Of a DNA stretch of 37,208 nt, positions 1-9,254 are shown piece by piece (position 1 is the first letter of the stretch; the number at the start of each line of letters is the position of its first letter). The notes under the pieces were generated by a model. It was not told where the DNA came from, made no database searches, and saw nothing but the letters and a program-made list of their open reading frames with translations. Source of the stretch: Rhodanobacteraceae bacterium (GTDB lineage: Bacteria; Acidobacteriota; Terriglobia; Terriglobales; Acidobacteriaceae); contig CAJCHN010000029.1 of assembly GCA_903970285.1 (NCBI GenBank), positions 1 through 37,208 of the forward strand. The letters run 5' to 3'. Made by a program: the position numbers and the translations under genes.

Positions 1-1163
1 CCGGTCGTCTTGAGCGAGACCGTCTTCCCGCCGGTGTTGGGCCCGGAGATGATGAGCTGGCGGGCTTCCGGGGTGAGCGCGAGGGTGAGCGGAACCGGTT
101 TTCCAGCGGCCGATCGTGCGCCATCCGGACCTGGATCGGCAGGGCGGTTGGCGCCTTCTTTCCGCATGCGGAGCTCGAGCAGCGGGTGACGCGCATTCTT
201 GATGTGAAGTGCATCGGCAAAGCTCGGCATCGAGCAGTCAAATTCGAGGGCGAAGCGAGCGCGCACGAAGTGTGACTCGACCTCGGCCAGGATGACCGTT
301 CCGAGCGTCAGCGCCGGAGCATCGGCCGCGAGCGCGGCGGTCATGGCCACCAGAATGCGATGAACCTCGGACTGCTCTTCGTCGAGCAGGCGCACCAGTT
401 CGTTATTCCGCTCGATGGTTTCGAGCGGCTCCACGAAGACAGTTTGTCCCGAGGAAGACGCGCCGTGAATGACTCCAGGAACCCTGCGCCGGAACTCGGC
501 TTTGATGGGGATGACGAAGCGCTCGCCGCGGACGGTGATGAGATCTTCCTGGGTGGAACCATCATCGCGGAGAGTGCGAACGGCGCGGCGCAGGCTGGCC
601 TCGATGGCGCGGTGCTGGGCCTCCATCGCGCGGCGGATGCGGCGGAGCTCCGGACTGGCGTCGTCAGCGAGTGAACCGTCCGGTTCAATCTTTCCCCGCA
701 GCATGCGGAGGAGCGGTGCAAGATCGTGCGGCTCAAGCCCGGCGGAGAGCGCATGAACGGCGGGGCCGATATTGGCCCTGGGCTGGCCCTGGCGGGGGGC
801 AAGCAGGCTGCGCCAGGCGGCGACCCGCTCGACGATGTTCAGGAGCGAGAGAATCTCCAGGGCTTCAAGCGCCCAGCCGGCTACGCGCGCCTTGTCGAGC
901 AGCGGCGCGGGATCGAAGAGGCCGTGGAAGTCGAAGGATCCACCTCCGGTCAGGAAGGCGCGCAGCTCCTCGGTGCGGGCCTGCTGGGCAGAGATCCAGG
1001 CGCGGTCCGTGGAGGGTTCGAGGGCGAGGGTCCAGGCGCGGCCCGGCGGGCTGACTGCCTTGCCGGCAATGTGCTCGCGCAGGCGCGGCCATTCGAGTGC
1101 ATCGGGGGAATATTCAAGCAACGGCGACGGAATCATGGGGAGCAGAGCGGCCACGGATTCCAT
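1..1163 (-). CDS. mutS2: Endonuclease MutS2, N-terminal part (cut by window edge)
   Basis: This is the first ~387 residues of a MutS2-type ATPase, running off the left edge of the window. The Walker A motif GPNTGGKT is visible at about residues 374-381, followed by VSLKTTG at the edge. Upstream are the helical core/lever regions, with the family-typical stretch GERFVIPIKAEFRRRVPGVI. There is no MutS-type mismatch-recognition domain at the N-terminus, which separates MutS2 from MutS. The family suppresses recombination or rescues collided ribosomes, usually through a C-terminal Smr nuclease domain that lies outside this window. The start is uncertain: ATG at 1163 (MESVAALLP) or ATG at 1136 (MIPSPLLEY); neither has a clear ribosome binding site. 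It is divergent from the gene at 1254. Confidence 0.93.
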   Translation of the reverse strand, partial: MESVAALLPMIPSPLLEYSPDALEWPRLREHIAGKAVSPPGRAWTLALEPSTDRAWISAQQARTEELRAFLTGGGSFDFHGLFDPAPLLDKARVAGWALEALEILSLLNIVERVAAWRSLLAPRQGQPRANIGPAVHALSAGLEPHDLAPLLRMLRGKIEPDGSLADDASPELRRIRRAMEAQHRAIEASLRRAVRTLRDDGSTQEDLITVRGERFVIPIKAEFRRRVPGVIHGASSSGQTVFVEPLETIERNNELVRLLDEEQSEVHRILVAMTAALAADAPALTLGTVILAEVESHFVRARFALEFDCSMPSFADALHIKNARHPLLELRMRKEGANRPADPGPDGARSAAGKPVPLTLALTPEARQLIISGPNTGGKTVSLKTT

Positions 1164-1253
1164 GGTATCGCCCGTATGACATGGAACCCGTGGATCCAGG
1201 TGTCCGTATAGACTGGAGCGCGTCCGGATTCCGAACCGCGCGGAGGTTGAGCG

Positions 1254-1802
1254 ATGGTTTGTTCAGCATGTGGATGTGAGCAGGCGGGTGTGGCGCAGTT
1301 TTGCCGGCAATGCGGAGCGCAGATTGCGCCCCCGGCGGGGATCCCGCAACAGCCGTGGATGCCGCTGGGCGCATATCCGCCGCCGGTGGCTTCGATGCTG
1401 GCCGAGCAGAGAATGCGGGTGCGGCAGAATCTGCAGCCGCTGGGAATTACCTGGATCATCTTTGGGGCGTACCGTCTGATTGTGGCGCTGGTTGCGTACT
1501 TCGTGGTGCACAGCCTGGCGGCCGGCGGAATCTTCAGCGATGCGCCACCCTTTGTGCCGCACCTTGTAGGCACTCTGGTCCCGGTGGTTGCAACACTGAG
1601 CGGCATCATGGGATTGGCGGGGATTCTGACCGGCTATGCTCTCCTGGTGCGCAGACCGTGGGCACGGACGCTGGCGATTGTGCTTGGTGTGCTGGCGTTG
1701 ATCAAGATTCCGTTTGGTACCGCGCTGGGAATCTACACGCTTTGGGTGCTGGCGCCGCGGGCATCCTGGGCGGAGTGGGAGACCATGACGCGGACGGTCT
1801 GA
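1254..1802 (+). CDS. Zinc-ribbon membrane protein, unknown function
   Basis: This is a 182-residue protein. Its N-terminus carries a zinc-ribbon-like pair of CxxC motifs (CSAC near residue 3, CRQC near residue 17), then a Pro-rich linker, then about four hydrophobic segments (roughly residues 63-85, 100-125, 130-150 and 150-170) typical of a small inner-membrane protein. A good ribosome binding site (GGAGG at 1242-1246) sits 7 nt before the ATG. It lies just upstream of hemB on the same strand. The architecture matches many uncharacterised zinc-ribbon membrane proteins in Acidobacteriota. No catalytic motif is seen and no specific function can be assigned. Confidence 0.8.
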   Translation: MVCSACGCEQAGVAQFCRQCGAQIAPPAGIPQQPWMPLGAYPPPVASMLAEQRMRVRQNLQPLGITWIIFGAYRLIVALVAYFVVHSLAAGGIFSDAPPFVPHLVGTLVPVVATLSGIMGLAGILTGYALLVRRPWARTLAIVLGVLALIKIPFGTALGIYTLWVLAPRASWAEWETMTRTV

Positions 1803-1829
1803 GCGGGGCGAACGAACCGCTCGAAGACG

Positions 1830-1835
1830 TACACT
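1830..1835 (+). promoter_or_regulatory. TAnnnT -10-like hexamer (TACACT) of hemB, leaderless type
   Basis: TACACT ends 6 nt before the hemB ATG, which would place the transcription start at or next to the A of the start codon. No Shine-Dalgarno sequence is present. The same arrangement occurs at purE, the 29373 hydrolase, glyA and hpnI in this window. No clear -35 element is visible. Confidence 0.45.
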
Positions 1836-1841
1836 GACGGG

Positions 1842-2855
1842 ATGGACTTTCCGGTAAGCCGCCTGCGGCGGATGCGAAGAACCGAGGCGCTGCGGTCGCT
1901 GGTGCGGGAGACGCACCTGCGGCCGGAGGCGCTGATCTACCCTCTTTTCCTGGTGCCGGGCGAAGGCATCCGGCGGCCGATCGGCTCGATGCCCGGGTGC
2001 TTCAATCTTTCTGTCGACGAAGCCTTGCAAGAAGCCCGGGAGTGCGTGGAGCTTGGTCTGGGCGGGCTGCTCCTGTTTGGCCTTCCCGCCGCAAAGGATG
2101 ACGACGCGACCGGCGCCTGGGCGGAGCAGGGGATTGTGCAGACTGGGTTGCGCGCGCTGAAGGCGGATCGTGCCTTCGACCGCCTGGCGCTGATCGCCGA
2201 TGTCTGCCTGTGCGAGTACACCACGCATGGGCACTGCGGCGTGATCTCCCTGGAAGGTGGAGCTCCGGGTGCCGGCGGCGAGACGCGGTACGAGATTCGC
2301 AACGACGAAAGCGTGGAATTGCTGGCCAAGACGGCGGTGTCGCTGGCCCGTGCGGGAGCCGACATCGTGGCGCCGAGCGACATGATGGATGGAAGGGTGC
2401 GGGCGATCCGGGCGCAACTGGACGATGCGGGATGCGAGCGCACGCCGGTGCTGAGCTACGCGGCCAAGTTTGCGTCGGCGTTCTACGGGCCCTTTCGTGA
2501 AGCGGCGGATTCGGCGCCGCAGTTTGGCGACCGGCGCAGCTACCAGATGGACGGGGCGAACCTGCGGGAGGCGATGCGGGAGATCGAGCAGGATCTGCGC
2601 GAAGGCGCGGATATGATCCTGATGAAGCCCGCGATGCCGTACCTGGATGTGCTGCACGAGGCTCGCCGCCGGTTCGATGTTCCGACCGGCGCATACCAGG
2701 TGTCAGGTGAATTTAGTATGCTGCAGGCGGCGTTCGAGCGCGGGTGGCTGGAGCGGGACCGTGCGATTCTGGAGTCGCTGATATCGATCCGGCGCGCCGG
2801 TGCCGACTTTATCGTGACCTACTTCGCGAAGGAAGCGGCGCGGCTGCTGAGCTAG
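1842..2855 (+). CDS. hemB: Delta-aminolevulinic acid dehydratase (porphobilinogen synthase)
   Basis: HemB condenses two 5-aminolevulinate molecules to porphobilinogen in tetrapyrrole (heme) synthesis in the cytosol. The 337-residue length fits the family. The zinc-site cysteines are present in [14 protein letters not shown] (C122, C124, C132), so this is a zinc-type enzyme and not the Asp-rich magnesium type. The two active-site lysines are visible: K209 in SYAAKFAS and the Schiff-base K262 in [12 protein letters not shown]. The C-terminal YQVSGEF motif is also present. The ATG start has no ribosome binding site but has a TAnnnT hexamer 6 nt upstream. Neighbouring genes are not tetrapyrrole genes. 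Confidence 0.97.
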   Translation: MDFPVSRLRRMRRTEALRSLVRETHLRPEALIYPLFLVPGEGIRRPIGSMPGCFNLSVDEALQEARECVELGLGGLLLFGLPAAKDDDATGAWAEQGIVQTGLRALKADRAFDRLALIADVCLCEYTTHGHCGVISLEGGAPGAGGETRYEIRNDESVELLAKTAVSLARAGADIVAPSDMMDGRVRAIRAQLDDAGCERTPVLSYAAKFASAFYGPFREAADSAPQFGDRRSYQMDGANLREAMREIEQDLREGADMILMKPAMPYLDVLHEARRRFDVPTGAYQVSGEFSMLQAAFERGWLERDRAILESLISIRRAGADFIVTYFAKEAARLLS

Positions 2856-2908
2856 GCAGGAGATCGCTTCCGGGACCAGGGTCCAGCGGAAAGCCAGGAG
2901 GTTGGTTG

Positions 2909-3310
2909 ATGGCGTCCTCGCGCTACGAGACGGAGGAGCAGACGGATAGTCCGGTTGAATATCACGCGGCATGGCGTGCGTTCGCGCTGCGGAAGAACCT
3001 GGCATTCGCCCTGCTGCTGGCGTGGGTGCCGGTTTGCCTGGCACTGTTTTTCATCTCCCGGCACGGACTTCATCAACCGGTTCTGGCGGTCGCCCTGATG
3101 CTGCTGTGGCTGGTCGCAGCCTGCGGGGCGGTGTGGTGGGCCGGAGAGTTTCGCTGTCCGCGCTGTCGCCGGCGATACGCGGCGCTCGGACACGGGAGCT
3201 CCGTCAAGCTGACTCGCGGTTTGTTCGATCAGGTCTGTTCCAACTGCAAGCTGACGAAGTTTGAACGGCAAGCTCCGCCGGCCCGGGGCGCCGGTTCTAA
3301 GCGGGCGTAA
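2909..3310 (+). CDS. Small membrane protein with zinc-ribbon-like cysteines, unknown function
   Basis: This is a 133-residue protein starting at an ATG preceded by AGGAGG at 2896-2901, an excellent ribosome binding site; a longer in-frame reading that overlaps hemB is not needed. Two hydrophobic segments (about residues 32-50 and 56-75) are followed by a cytoplasmic C-terminal part with CPRC and CSNC pairs about 33 residues apart, suggesting a zinc ribbon. It lies 53 bp after hemB and directly before lpdA on the same strand, so it may be co-transcribed with one or both. No named family was recognised and no function is proposed. Confidence 0.75.
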   Translation: MASSRYETEEQTDSPVEYHAAWRAFALRKNLAFALLLAWVPVCLALFFISRHGLHQPVLAVALMLLWLVAACGAVWWAGEFRCPRCRRRYAALGHGSSVKLTRGLFDQVCSNCKLTKFERQAPPARGAGSKRA

Positions 3311-3362
3311 AATTGAGTGGAAGGCGCGTGAATCTGAGCCGCGTCGCCGGGACGGAGAAGCT

Positions 3363-4835
3363 TTGGCAGAGACAGTATTCGATGTGGTGATCGTGGGCGG
3401 CGGCCCTGCAGGATATACATGCGCGATTCGCGCCGGGCAATATGGGCTGAAGGTGGCGCTGATTGAAAAGACCGACAAGCTGGGGGGGACGTGCCTTCAC
3501 TGGGGCTGCATTCCAACCAAGGCGATGCTGTTTTCAGCCGAGGTGTGGGACCACCTGAAACATGCGGCAAGTTACGGAATCGACGGCGTGGAGACGCCCA
3601 GGCTGAACTGGGACAACCTGCTGAAGCGCAAGAACGACATCACGATCAAGCACACCAAGGGGCTTGAGTTCCTGATGAAGAAGAACAAGGTCACGGTGTT
3701 CAATGGGCACGGGCGGCTGACCGGTCCGGCGAAAGACGGCGTGCATACCATCCACGTGACCAACGAAGATGTCGGCAAGCCCAAGGACGCTCAGGCGGAG
3801 GGCTATGACAAGCAGAAGCCGACCGAAGTGAAGGCGAAGAAGGTGGTGCTCGCTACCGGTTCCGACGCCCGCATGCTGCCTGGATACAAGGCGGACGAGA
3901 CCATTCTGACGAACATGGAGATACTGACCCTTCCGGCGATGCCGAAGTCGCTGATCGTGATCGGCGCGGGCGCGGTGGGGGTGGAGTTTGCGTCGGTCTT
4001 CAAGAGTTTCGGCGCCGAAGTGACGATTGTCGAGGCGCTGCCGCGGATCGTCAACGTGGAAGATGAGGACATCTCGAAGGAACTGACGCGGCTTTACAAG
4101 AAGCGTGGGATCGAGATGTTCGTTTCGGCCAAGGTGGAGAAGATCGAGAAGATCGAGAAGAGCGGGGGCGGAGCCGTGGTGTCGTTCACGGACGGGAACG
4201 GCAAGGCGCAGACCAGGTCGGCGGAGAAGGTGCTGGTGGCAGTGGGCCGGGCACCGCGGACCTACGATTGCGGGATCGACACCGTCAACATTCCCCTGGA
4301 ACGCGGGTTCGTGATGACCAACGAGTGGATGGAGACGACCCAACCGGGAATCTACGCGATTGGCGATATTGTGGGCGGGTTGCCGCAACTGGCGCATGTG
4401 GGCGCAATGTCCGGCCTGGTGGTGGCGGCAAAGCTTGCGGGCAAGTATGCGCGGGCGGTCAACCGGCAGAGGATTCCTGGATGTACATACTGCGATCCCC
4501 AGATCGGCAGCGTGGGGCTGACCGAGGCGCAGGCGAAGGCAAAGGGCTACGATGTGAAGGTGGGCAAGTTCCCGTTTGTCGGCAACTCGAAGGCGACGAT
4601 CGTGGACTCGCACGACGGCTTTGTGAAGGTGGTGTCGGATGCGAAGTACGGAGAGATCCTGGGCGTGCACATCATCGGACCACAGGCGACGGAACTGATC
4701 GCGGAGTGCGTCACGGCCATGGAGCTGGAGGCCACGGTCGAGGAGATGATGTTCACGATCCACGCGCATCCGACGCTGGCGGAGAGCCTGCTGGACGGGT
4801 TCTCGAGTGTGGAGGGATTGGCCGTCAACGTCTAA
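3363..4835 (+). CDS. lpdA: Dihydrolipoyl dehydrogenase (E3)
   Basis: E3 re-oxidises the dihydrolipoyl groups of 2-oxoacid dehydrogenase complexes, passing electrons through FAD to NAD+. The FAD-binding GGGPAGY lies at residues 12-18 and the redox disulfide is C44/C49 in GGTCLHWGCIPTK. The NAD-binding GAGAVGVEF lies near residue 200, and the C-terminal HAHPTLAE supplies the His469/Glu474 active-site pair. The chosen start is TTG at 3363 (490 residues), with GGAG at 3354-3357; it begins with AETVFDVVIVGGG as expected. An ATG at 3261 would add 34 unconserved residues and overlap the previous gene. lipB and an E2 gene follow, so the three form a lipoate-related group. Confidence 0.96.
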   Translation: MAETVFDVVIVGGGPAGYTCAIRAGQYGLKVALIEKTDKLGGTCLHWGCIPTKAMLFSAEVWDHLKHAASYGIDGVETPRLNWDNLLKRKNDITIKHTKGLEFLMKKNKVTVFNGHGRLTGPAKDGVHTIHVTNEDVGKPKDAQAEGYDKQKPTEVKAKKVVLATGSDARMLPGYKADETILTNMEILTLPAMPKSLIVIGAGAVGVEFASVFKSFGAEVTIVEALPRIVNVEDEDISKELTRLYKKRGIEMFVSAKVEKIEKIEKSGGGAVVSFTDGNGKAQTRSAEKVLVAVGRAPRTYDCGIDTVNIPLERGFVMTNEWMETTQPGIYAIGDIVGGLPQLAHVGAMSGLVVAAKLAGKYARAVNRQRIPGCTYCDPQIGSVGLTEAQAKAKGYDVKVGKFPFVGNSKATIVDSHDGFVKVVSDAKYGEILGVHIIGPQATELIAECVTAMELEATVEEMMFTIHAHPTLAESLLDGFSSVEGLAVNV

Positions 4836-4868
4836 CAGCGATCGGCCACGTCTAACAACGATCGGGCC
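4829..4868 (+). repeat. 20-bp tandem direct duplication between lpdA and lipB
   Basis: Two adjacent 20-bp copies, 4829-4848 and 4849-4868, share the core CGTCTAACARCGATCGG. The first copy contains the lpdA stop codon and the second ends directly at the lipB ATG. It looks like a local tandem duplication that pushed lipB 20 bp further from lpdA. Confidence 0.8.
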
Positions 4869-5624
4869 ATGAGCACCGGAGACATGAAGGCTGTGCATGT
4901 AAACCTGCTGTGGCTGGGTCGCGTGGCCTACTCCGAAGGGCTGGAGATTCAGCGGCAGGTGGTCGCCGCGCGCAAGGCAGGAAGCGTCGGCGACACGATG
5001 CTGTTGCTGGAGCATCCGCCGGTCCTGACGCTGGGTCGCAACGCGAAACGCGGGCATGTGCTCGCGAGCGAGGAACTGCTGGCGAGCAAAGGAGTCGAGC
5101 TGCACGAGATCAACCGCGGCGGCGACGTAACCTATCATGGGCCCGGGCAGCTGGTGGGATACCCGATCGTCGATCTGCGGGGCGATCTTCCGGGCAAGAA
5201 AGGCCCGCATCTTGGGCCTGTGGACTTTGTCCGGCTGCTCGAAGAAGTCCTCATCCGGGTCTGCGGCGAGTACCGGGTGATGGCGCAGCGGATCAAGGGG
5301 CGCACGGGAGTCTGGACGATCGCCAACGGCCAGATTCCGGAGAAGAAGCTGGGTGCGATCGGTGTGCATGTGTCGCAGGGCGTGACCTCGCACGGATTTG
5401 CGCTGAACGTGACGACCGATCTGCGGGATTTTGCGTGGATCGTGCCCTGCGGCATCGCAGATCGAGTGGTGACCAGCCTGGAACTGGAAGCGGAGGTGCC
5501 GCCGGCGCTCGAGCACGTTCGCGACGCGACGGCACGGAACTTCGGGCGGGTTTTCGCGCGCCAGATGGTGGCGTGCGAGTCGCTGGCCCAGCTGCTGCGG
5601 GGAGCGAACCCGGATGTTCTATAA
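4869..5624 (+). CDS. lipB: Lipoyl(octanoyl) transferase LipB
   Basis: LipB transfers octanoate from acyl carrier protein to the lipoyl lysine of E2 and H proteins, the first step of lipoate synthesis. The 251-residue protein has the family signature RGGDVTYHGPGQ at residues 83-94, the general-base lysine K160 in KKLGAIGV and the acyl-accepting cysteine C194 in VPCGI. It stands between an E3 gene and an E2 gene that is one of its substrates, which supports the assignment. The start is slightly uncertain: ATG at 4869 lacks a ribosome binding site, while the in-frame ATG at 4884 has GGAG only 3 nt upstream. No lipoyl synthase gene (lipA) is seen in the window. Confidence 0.95.
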   Translation: MSTGDMKAVHVNLLWLGRVAYSEGLEIQRQVVAARKAGSVGDTMLLLEHPPVLTLGRNAKRGHVLASEELLASKGVELHEINRGGDVTYHGPGQLVGYPIVDLRGDLPGKKGPHLGPVDFVRLLEEVLIRVCGEYRVMAQRIKGRTGVWTIANGQIPEKKLGAIGVHVSQGVTSHGFALNVTTDLRDFAWIVPCGIADRVVTSLELEAEVPPALEHVRDATARNFGRVFARQMVACESLAQLLRGANPDVL

Positions 5625-5659
5625 CCGGCTACGACCGGCGAGCGTCCGAGTATAAGTCT

Positions 5660-5665
5660 TATAAT
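5660..5665 (+). promoter_or_regulatory. Possible -10 box (TATAAT) upstream of the E2 gene
   Basis: A consensus TATAAT lies in the lipB-E2 gap, 42 nt before the E2 ATG. No convincing -35 was found at the usual distance, so this remains a candidate. It would allow the E2 gene to be expressed apart from lipB. Confidence 0.35.
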
Positions 5666-5707
5666 CCAAGGCGCGGTCAAGGAATCTGAGTAGTCAGAAG
5701 GAAGCCA

Positions 5708-7519
5708 ATGCCAACAGAAGTCGTTATGCCCCAGATGGGCGAATCCATCACCGAAGGCACGCTTACAAAGTGGTTGAAGAAGCCTGGTGAGGCAGTCGAG
5801 CGGGATGAGCCGCTGTTCGAGATCTCGACCGACAAGGTGGACGCGGAGATTCCTTCGCCCTCTGCGGGCGTGGTGGGAGAGATCAAGATTCAGGAGGGAG
5901 CGACGGTCCAGATCAACACCGTGGTATGCACGATCGACGAGGCTGGGGGGGCGGCTCAGGCGTCTTCGGCGGCGCCGGCAAGCGCGCCGGACTTGCAGGC
6001 GGACTCGGCGACACCGGCGGCGGAGGCGACGGCGGCTCAGGATGAAGCCATCAATAAGGACATCCAGGACAGTGCCCGAAACGCGGGCGGATCTGCTCCG
6101 GAGCAGGCTGGGAGCGCTGCGGCGACGCCTGGCGGGCAGGATGCGGCGGCCGGTTCCGAAGTGCTGATGCCGCAGATGGGCGAGTCGATCACCGAGGGAA
6201 CCATCACCAAGTGGCTCAAGAACGTGGGCGACACGGTACAGCGGGACGAGCCAATCTTTGAAATTTCGACCGATAAGGTGGACGCGGAGATTCCGTCGCC
6301 CGTGGCCGGTACGCTGCGCGAGATTCGCGTGAAAGAGGGGGCTACGGTCACCATCAACACGGTGGTGGCGGTGATTGGCGCGGCGGGCGGCGACGGGAGA
6401 GCGAAGGCTGCGCCGGCGGCAGCAGCGGCGCCGGCGCCCGGTCCGCAGCAGGTGCAGTCTGAGAGCGCTTCGGCGGGCGAGAAGCCAAGGTCGTCACCGC
6501 TGGTCCGGAAGATTGCGGCCGAGAACAAGGTCGATCTGCACCAGGTGCCGGGGACGGGCGCCGCAGGGCGGATTACGAAGGCGGATATCCTGGGTCACCT
6601 CGAAGGCCCGGCAAAGCCTGGACAGCAGCCCGCGGGGCAACCGACGACACCCGGGATTGCAGCGGCGGCGCAGACTCCGCAGCAGAGTCCGGCGCAGGCA
6701 GCGCCGCCGGCCGGCACGGCTTCGGGCACGACCACCCTCCAGGCGTCCTTGTCGGCGGTGCAGTCGGCCCCGGCAACCTCGGCGCCGGCAAAGGCGGCAG
6801 GCGGAGTACCCCAGGCGGGCGAGCTGGTGCCCATGACCAAGATGCGGTCGATCATCGCGCAGCGCATGGTCGAATCGAAGCGCACCAGCCCGCACGTGCA
6901 CACGGTCTTCAAGATCGACATGACCCGGATTGTGCGACTGCGTGAGAAGGAGAAGGCGAAGTACGAACAGCGCAACGGCGTGAAGCTGACCTACATGCCG
7001 TTTATTACGCGCGCCGCGGTAGTGGCGCTGCGCAAACATCCGGTGGTGAATGCCGCGATCCAGGGTGACAGCATCTTCTACAACCGGAACATCAACATCG
7101 GCATCGCAGTCGCGCTCGACTGGGGACTGATCGTGCCGGTGGTGAAGCAGGCCGAGGAGAAGAATTTCCTGGGCGTGGCGCGGGCGATTGTGGACCTGGC
7201 GGACCGCGCCCGGGCGAAGAAGCTGGCTCCCGACGAGGTGAGCGGCGGGACGTTCACGCTCACCAATGCGGGCATCTTCGGCGAACAGTTTGGAACTCCC
7301 ATCATCAACCAGCCGCAGGCGGCGATTCTCGGCATCGGCGGATTGAATAAGGAAGCGGTCGTGCTGACCGACAAGGATGGCCAGGACACGATTGCGGTGC
7401 GCTCGATCCAGCGGTTTACGCTGGGCTTCGATCATCGCATCGTCGATGGAGCAGACGCCGGCAAGTTCATGACCGACTTCAAGAGCTATCTGGAGAACTG
7501 GACCGAAGACATCGGCTAG
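5708..7519 (+). CDS. Dihydrolipoamide acyltransferase (E2) with two lipoyl domains
   Basis: This is the 603-residue E2 core enzyme of a 2-oxoacid dehydrogenase complex. Two closely similar lipoyl domains (about residues 2-78 and 150-226) each carry the lipoylated lysine in the motif DKVDAEIPS (K43 and K190). A peripheral-subunit-binding domain follows at about 262-300 (SSPLVRKIAAENKVD). The catalytic domain (about 372-603) has the active-site motif DHRIVDG (H576, D580). Long Ala/Pro linkers separate the domains. Such two-lipoyl E2 proteins are annotated as succinyltransferase (sucB) or branched-chain E2; the sequence alone does not settle the substrate. E1 genes are not in the window. It is next to lpdA and lipB, its functional partners. 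Confidence 0.93.
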   Translation: MPTEVVMPQMGESITEGTLTKWLKKPGEAVERDEPLFEISTDKVDAEIPSPSAGVVGEIKIQEGATVQINTVVCTIDEAGGAAQASSAAPASAPDLQADSATPAAEATAAQDEAINKDIQDSARNAGGSAPEQAGSAAATPGGQDAAAGSEVLMPQMGESITEGTITKWLKNVGDTVQRDEPIFEISTDKVDAEIPSPVAGTLREIRVKEGATVTINTVVAVIGAAGGDGRAKAAPAAAAAPAPGPQQVQSESASAGEKPRSSPLVRKIAAENKVDLHQVPGTGAAGRITKADILGHLEGPAKPGQQPAGQPTTPGIAAAAQTPQQSPAQAAPPAGTASGTTTLQASLSAVQSAPATSAPAKAAGGVPQAGELVPMTKMRSIIAQRMVESKRTSPHVHTVFKIDMTRIVRLREKEKAKYEQRNGVKLTYMPFITRAAVVALRKHPVVNAAIQGDSIFYNRNINIGIAVALDWGLIVPVVKQAEEKNFLGVARAIVDLADRARAKKLAPDEVSGGTFTLTNAGIFGEQFGTPIINQPQAAILGIGGLNKEAVVLTDKDGQDTIAVRSIQRFTLGFDHRIVDGADAGKFMTDFKSYLENWTEDIG

Positions 7520-7685
7520 GGGCAGGCGTTCCCATGCCCTGGACTGCTTCGCGCGGTGCTCCCGTTGGCCGGCAACGACGCTGGAGCTGGGTGAGCGAGG
7601 GTCCATGCCGGCCCCGGTGCACATCGACGCCAATTGCGATCGAGTTCATCAGGCTTGAGCGAAGGAGCGGCGCAGCCGGCAGATC

Positions 7686-8057
7686 CTACCGGTTACGCCG
7701 CTTCTTCGCGTTCGGACTGCAGACAGGCAACTCCGGCTGCAGCGCCCGGTAGAGCGCGTCGACGTCCCCGCGGGTGCGGAGGATGGAGCACTCATGGCGG
7801 GCTGTCTGGGCGGCGGTCGCGATGGTGATGCCGTATTTCGGGCATATCTTCAGGCAGGGAACTTTGAGCAGGTGAGGCCGGACCGATCCAGGCTGGTGCT
7901 TACTGTGCTGCTTGAGAAGCTTCTTGAGCGGAGCGATGCCTTCCGGGTCGCCGGACTGGCGGAGCCTGCGCTGGCATTTCCCGCAGGCGAGCAGGAGCGG
8001 CCCGCTCGCGGGTACGGGGAAACTGCTGAGGGAGGGTCGGTCGTCGACTTTCGTCAT
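7686..8057 (-). CDS. Thioredoxin-like (2Fe-2S) ferredoxin family protein
   Basis: This 123-residue protein has a cysteine pattern typical of thioredoxin-fold 2Fe-2S ferredoxins: C25xxC28 (CGKC) and C68xxxC72 (CLKICPKYG). The CPK(Y/G) following the last cysteine is characteristic of small (2Fe-2S) ferredoxin-domain proteins. It starts 18 bp after the purK stop on the same strand, so it is probably the third gene of the purE-purK operon. The N-terminal ~20 residues and the C-terminal ~20 residues look disordered. The electron partner is unknown. The gap of about 166 bp to the convergent E2 gene shows only a weak hairpin (about 7518-7538) and no clear terminator. Confidence 0.75.
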   Translation of the reverse strand: MTKVDDRPSLSSFPVPASGPLLLACGKCQRRLRQSGDPEGIAPLKKLLKQHSKHQPGSVRPHLLKVPCLKICPKYGITIATAAQTARHECSILRTRGDVDALYRALQPELPVCSPNAKKRRNR

Positions 8058-8075
8058 CCGGTTCTTTACTTGGGG

Positions 8076-9254
8076 TTAGAGAGCGTTTCGGGCCCGGAGC
8101 ACAAGCTCCACGGCTTCTTCGGGGGTGTGGCCTACGGCGCTGAGGTGGCCCATCTTGCGGCCGCGGCGCGGCTTAAGTTTCTCGTAAAGATGCAGGCGGA
8201 CGCCGGGTACCGCGAGCGCCTTGTCGAAGCAGACCTCCCGGGTCTTGCCCGCGGCGTCGAGCCACAGATCGCCCAGCAGGTTGACGATGGCGGCCGGTTG
8301 AATCACGTCGACTTCCCCAAGCGGGAGGTCGCAGACGGCACGAATCGCCTGCTCGAACTGCGAGGTGACGCAGGCGCGCTCGCTCTCGTGGTAGCTGTTG
8401 TGCGGACGCGGTGCGAGTTCGTTGACCAGCAGCTCGCCGTCGCGCGTCACGAACATCTCGACTGCGAGCAGACCTTCGAGACCGAAGGTGTCCGCGATCT
8501 CACGGGCAATCTGCCGGGCGCGGGATTCGAGTGCGGGGTCGATCGAAGCGGGAATAACGGACCAGACGAGAATCTGGTTCTCATGGTGGTTCCAGGCCGC
8601 GGGAAAGACCTTGACCTCGCCGCGCGGGCTGCGGGCGACCATGACCGAGATCTCGCGTTCAAGATCGACGGCTTTCTCGACCACGCCAGGACCTTCGCCG
8701 AGCGCCTCCCAGGCTCCGCGTACGTCCTCCTCCGAGGTTGGCTGCGGGCCGAAGCCGACCTTCCCCTGGCCGCGTCCGTCGTAGCCGCCGGTCGCGCTCT
8801 TGCAAAAGCAAGGGCCATTCACTTCGGTGATGGCCTGGTGGAGCTGGTCGAAGGATCGCACGGCGTGGAACTCGCCGACCGGGAAGCCGTGCTTCACCAG
8901 CCAGTTCTTCTGCTCGATGCGATCCTGGATCACCGCAAGGATCGCGCCGCCGGGACGAACCGGGCAGAAGGTGGCTGCGCTGGCCATGCTCTCCTGCCCG
9001 ATCTGTTCGATCTCCAGGGTGACGACATCGCATCCGCGGGCGAGCATGGCGGCACCGCGGCTGTCGTCCCAGGCGGCCTCAATGCAGCCATCGACGATAA
9101 AGCGCGCGGGACATCCTGGATCGGGGTCGAGGACGAGGATGCGATATCCCATCCCCCGTGCCGACATGGCCATCATGCGGCCGAGCTGGCCGCCGCCGAA
9201 GATACCGATGGTGGAGCCGGGCAGCAGCGCGGCTCCGGGGCGGGCAGGGCTCAT
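8076..9254 (-). CDS. purK: 5-(carboxyamino)imidazole ribonucleotide synthase PurK
   Basis: PurK uses ATP and bicarbonate to carboxylate AIR to N5-CAIR in purine synthesis. The 392-residue protein has the N-terminal [11 protein letters not shown] motif (residues 17-27), the ATP-grasp elements [13 protein letters not shown] and [15 protein letters not shown], and the ligand-binding region [14 protein letters not shown]. It overlaps purE by 4 bp in an ATGA arrangement (9251-9254), so translation is probably coupled. A ferredoxin-like gene follows after 18 bp. A long open frame on the opposite strand over this region is a GC-rich shadow. Confidence 0.96.
   Translation of the reverse strand: MSPARPGAALLPGSTIGIFGGGQLGRMMAMSARGMGYRILVLDPDPGCPARFIVDGCIEAAWDDSRGAAMLARGCDVVTLEIEQIGQESMASAATFCPVRPGGAILAVIQDRIEQKNWLVKHGFPVGEFHAVRSFDQLHQAITEVNGPCFCKSATGGYDGRGQGKVGFGPQPTSEEDVRGAWEALGEGPGVVEKAVDLEREISVMVARSPRGEVKVFPAAWNHHENQILVWSVIPASIDPALESRARQIAREIADTFGLEGLLAVEMFVTRDGELLVNELAPRPHNSYHESERACVTSQFEQAIRAVCDLPLGEVDVIQPAAIVNLLGDLWLDAAGKTREVCFDKALAVPGVRLHLYEKLKPRRGRKMGHLSAVGHTPEEAVELVLRARNAL

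Noticed and set aside
3534..5516. 660-codon minus-strand open frame opposite lpdA and lipB
   Set aside because: Its His/Arg-rich composition and lack of motifs, against two clear enzymes on the other strand, mark it as a shadow.
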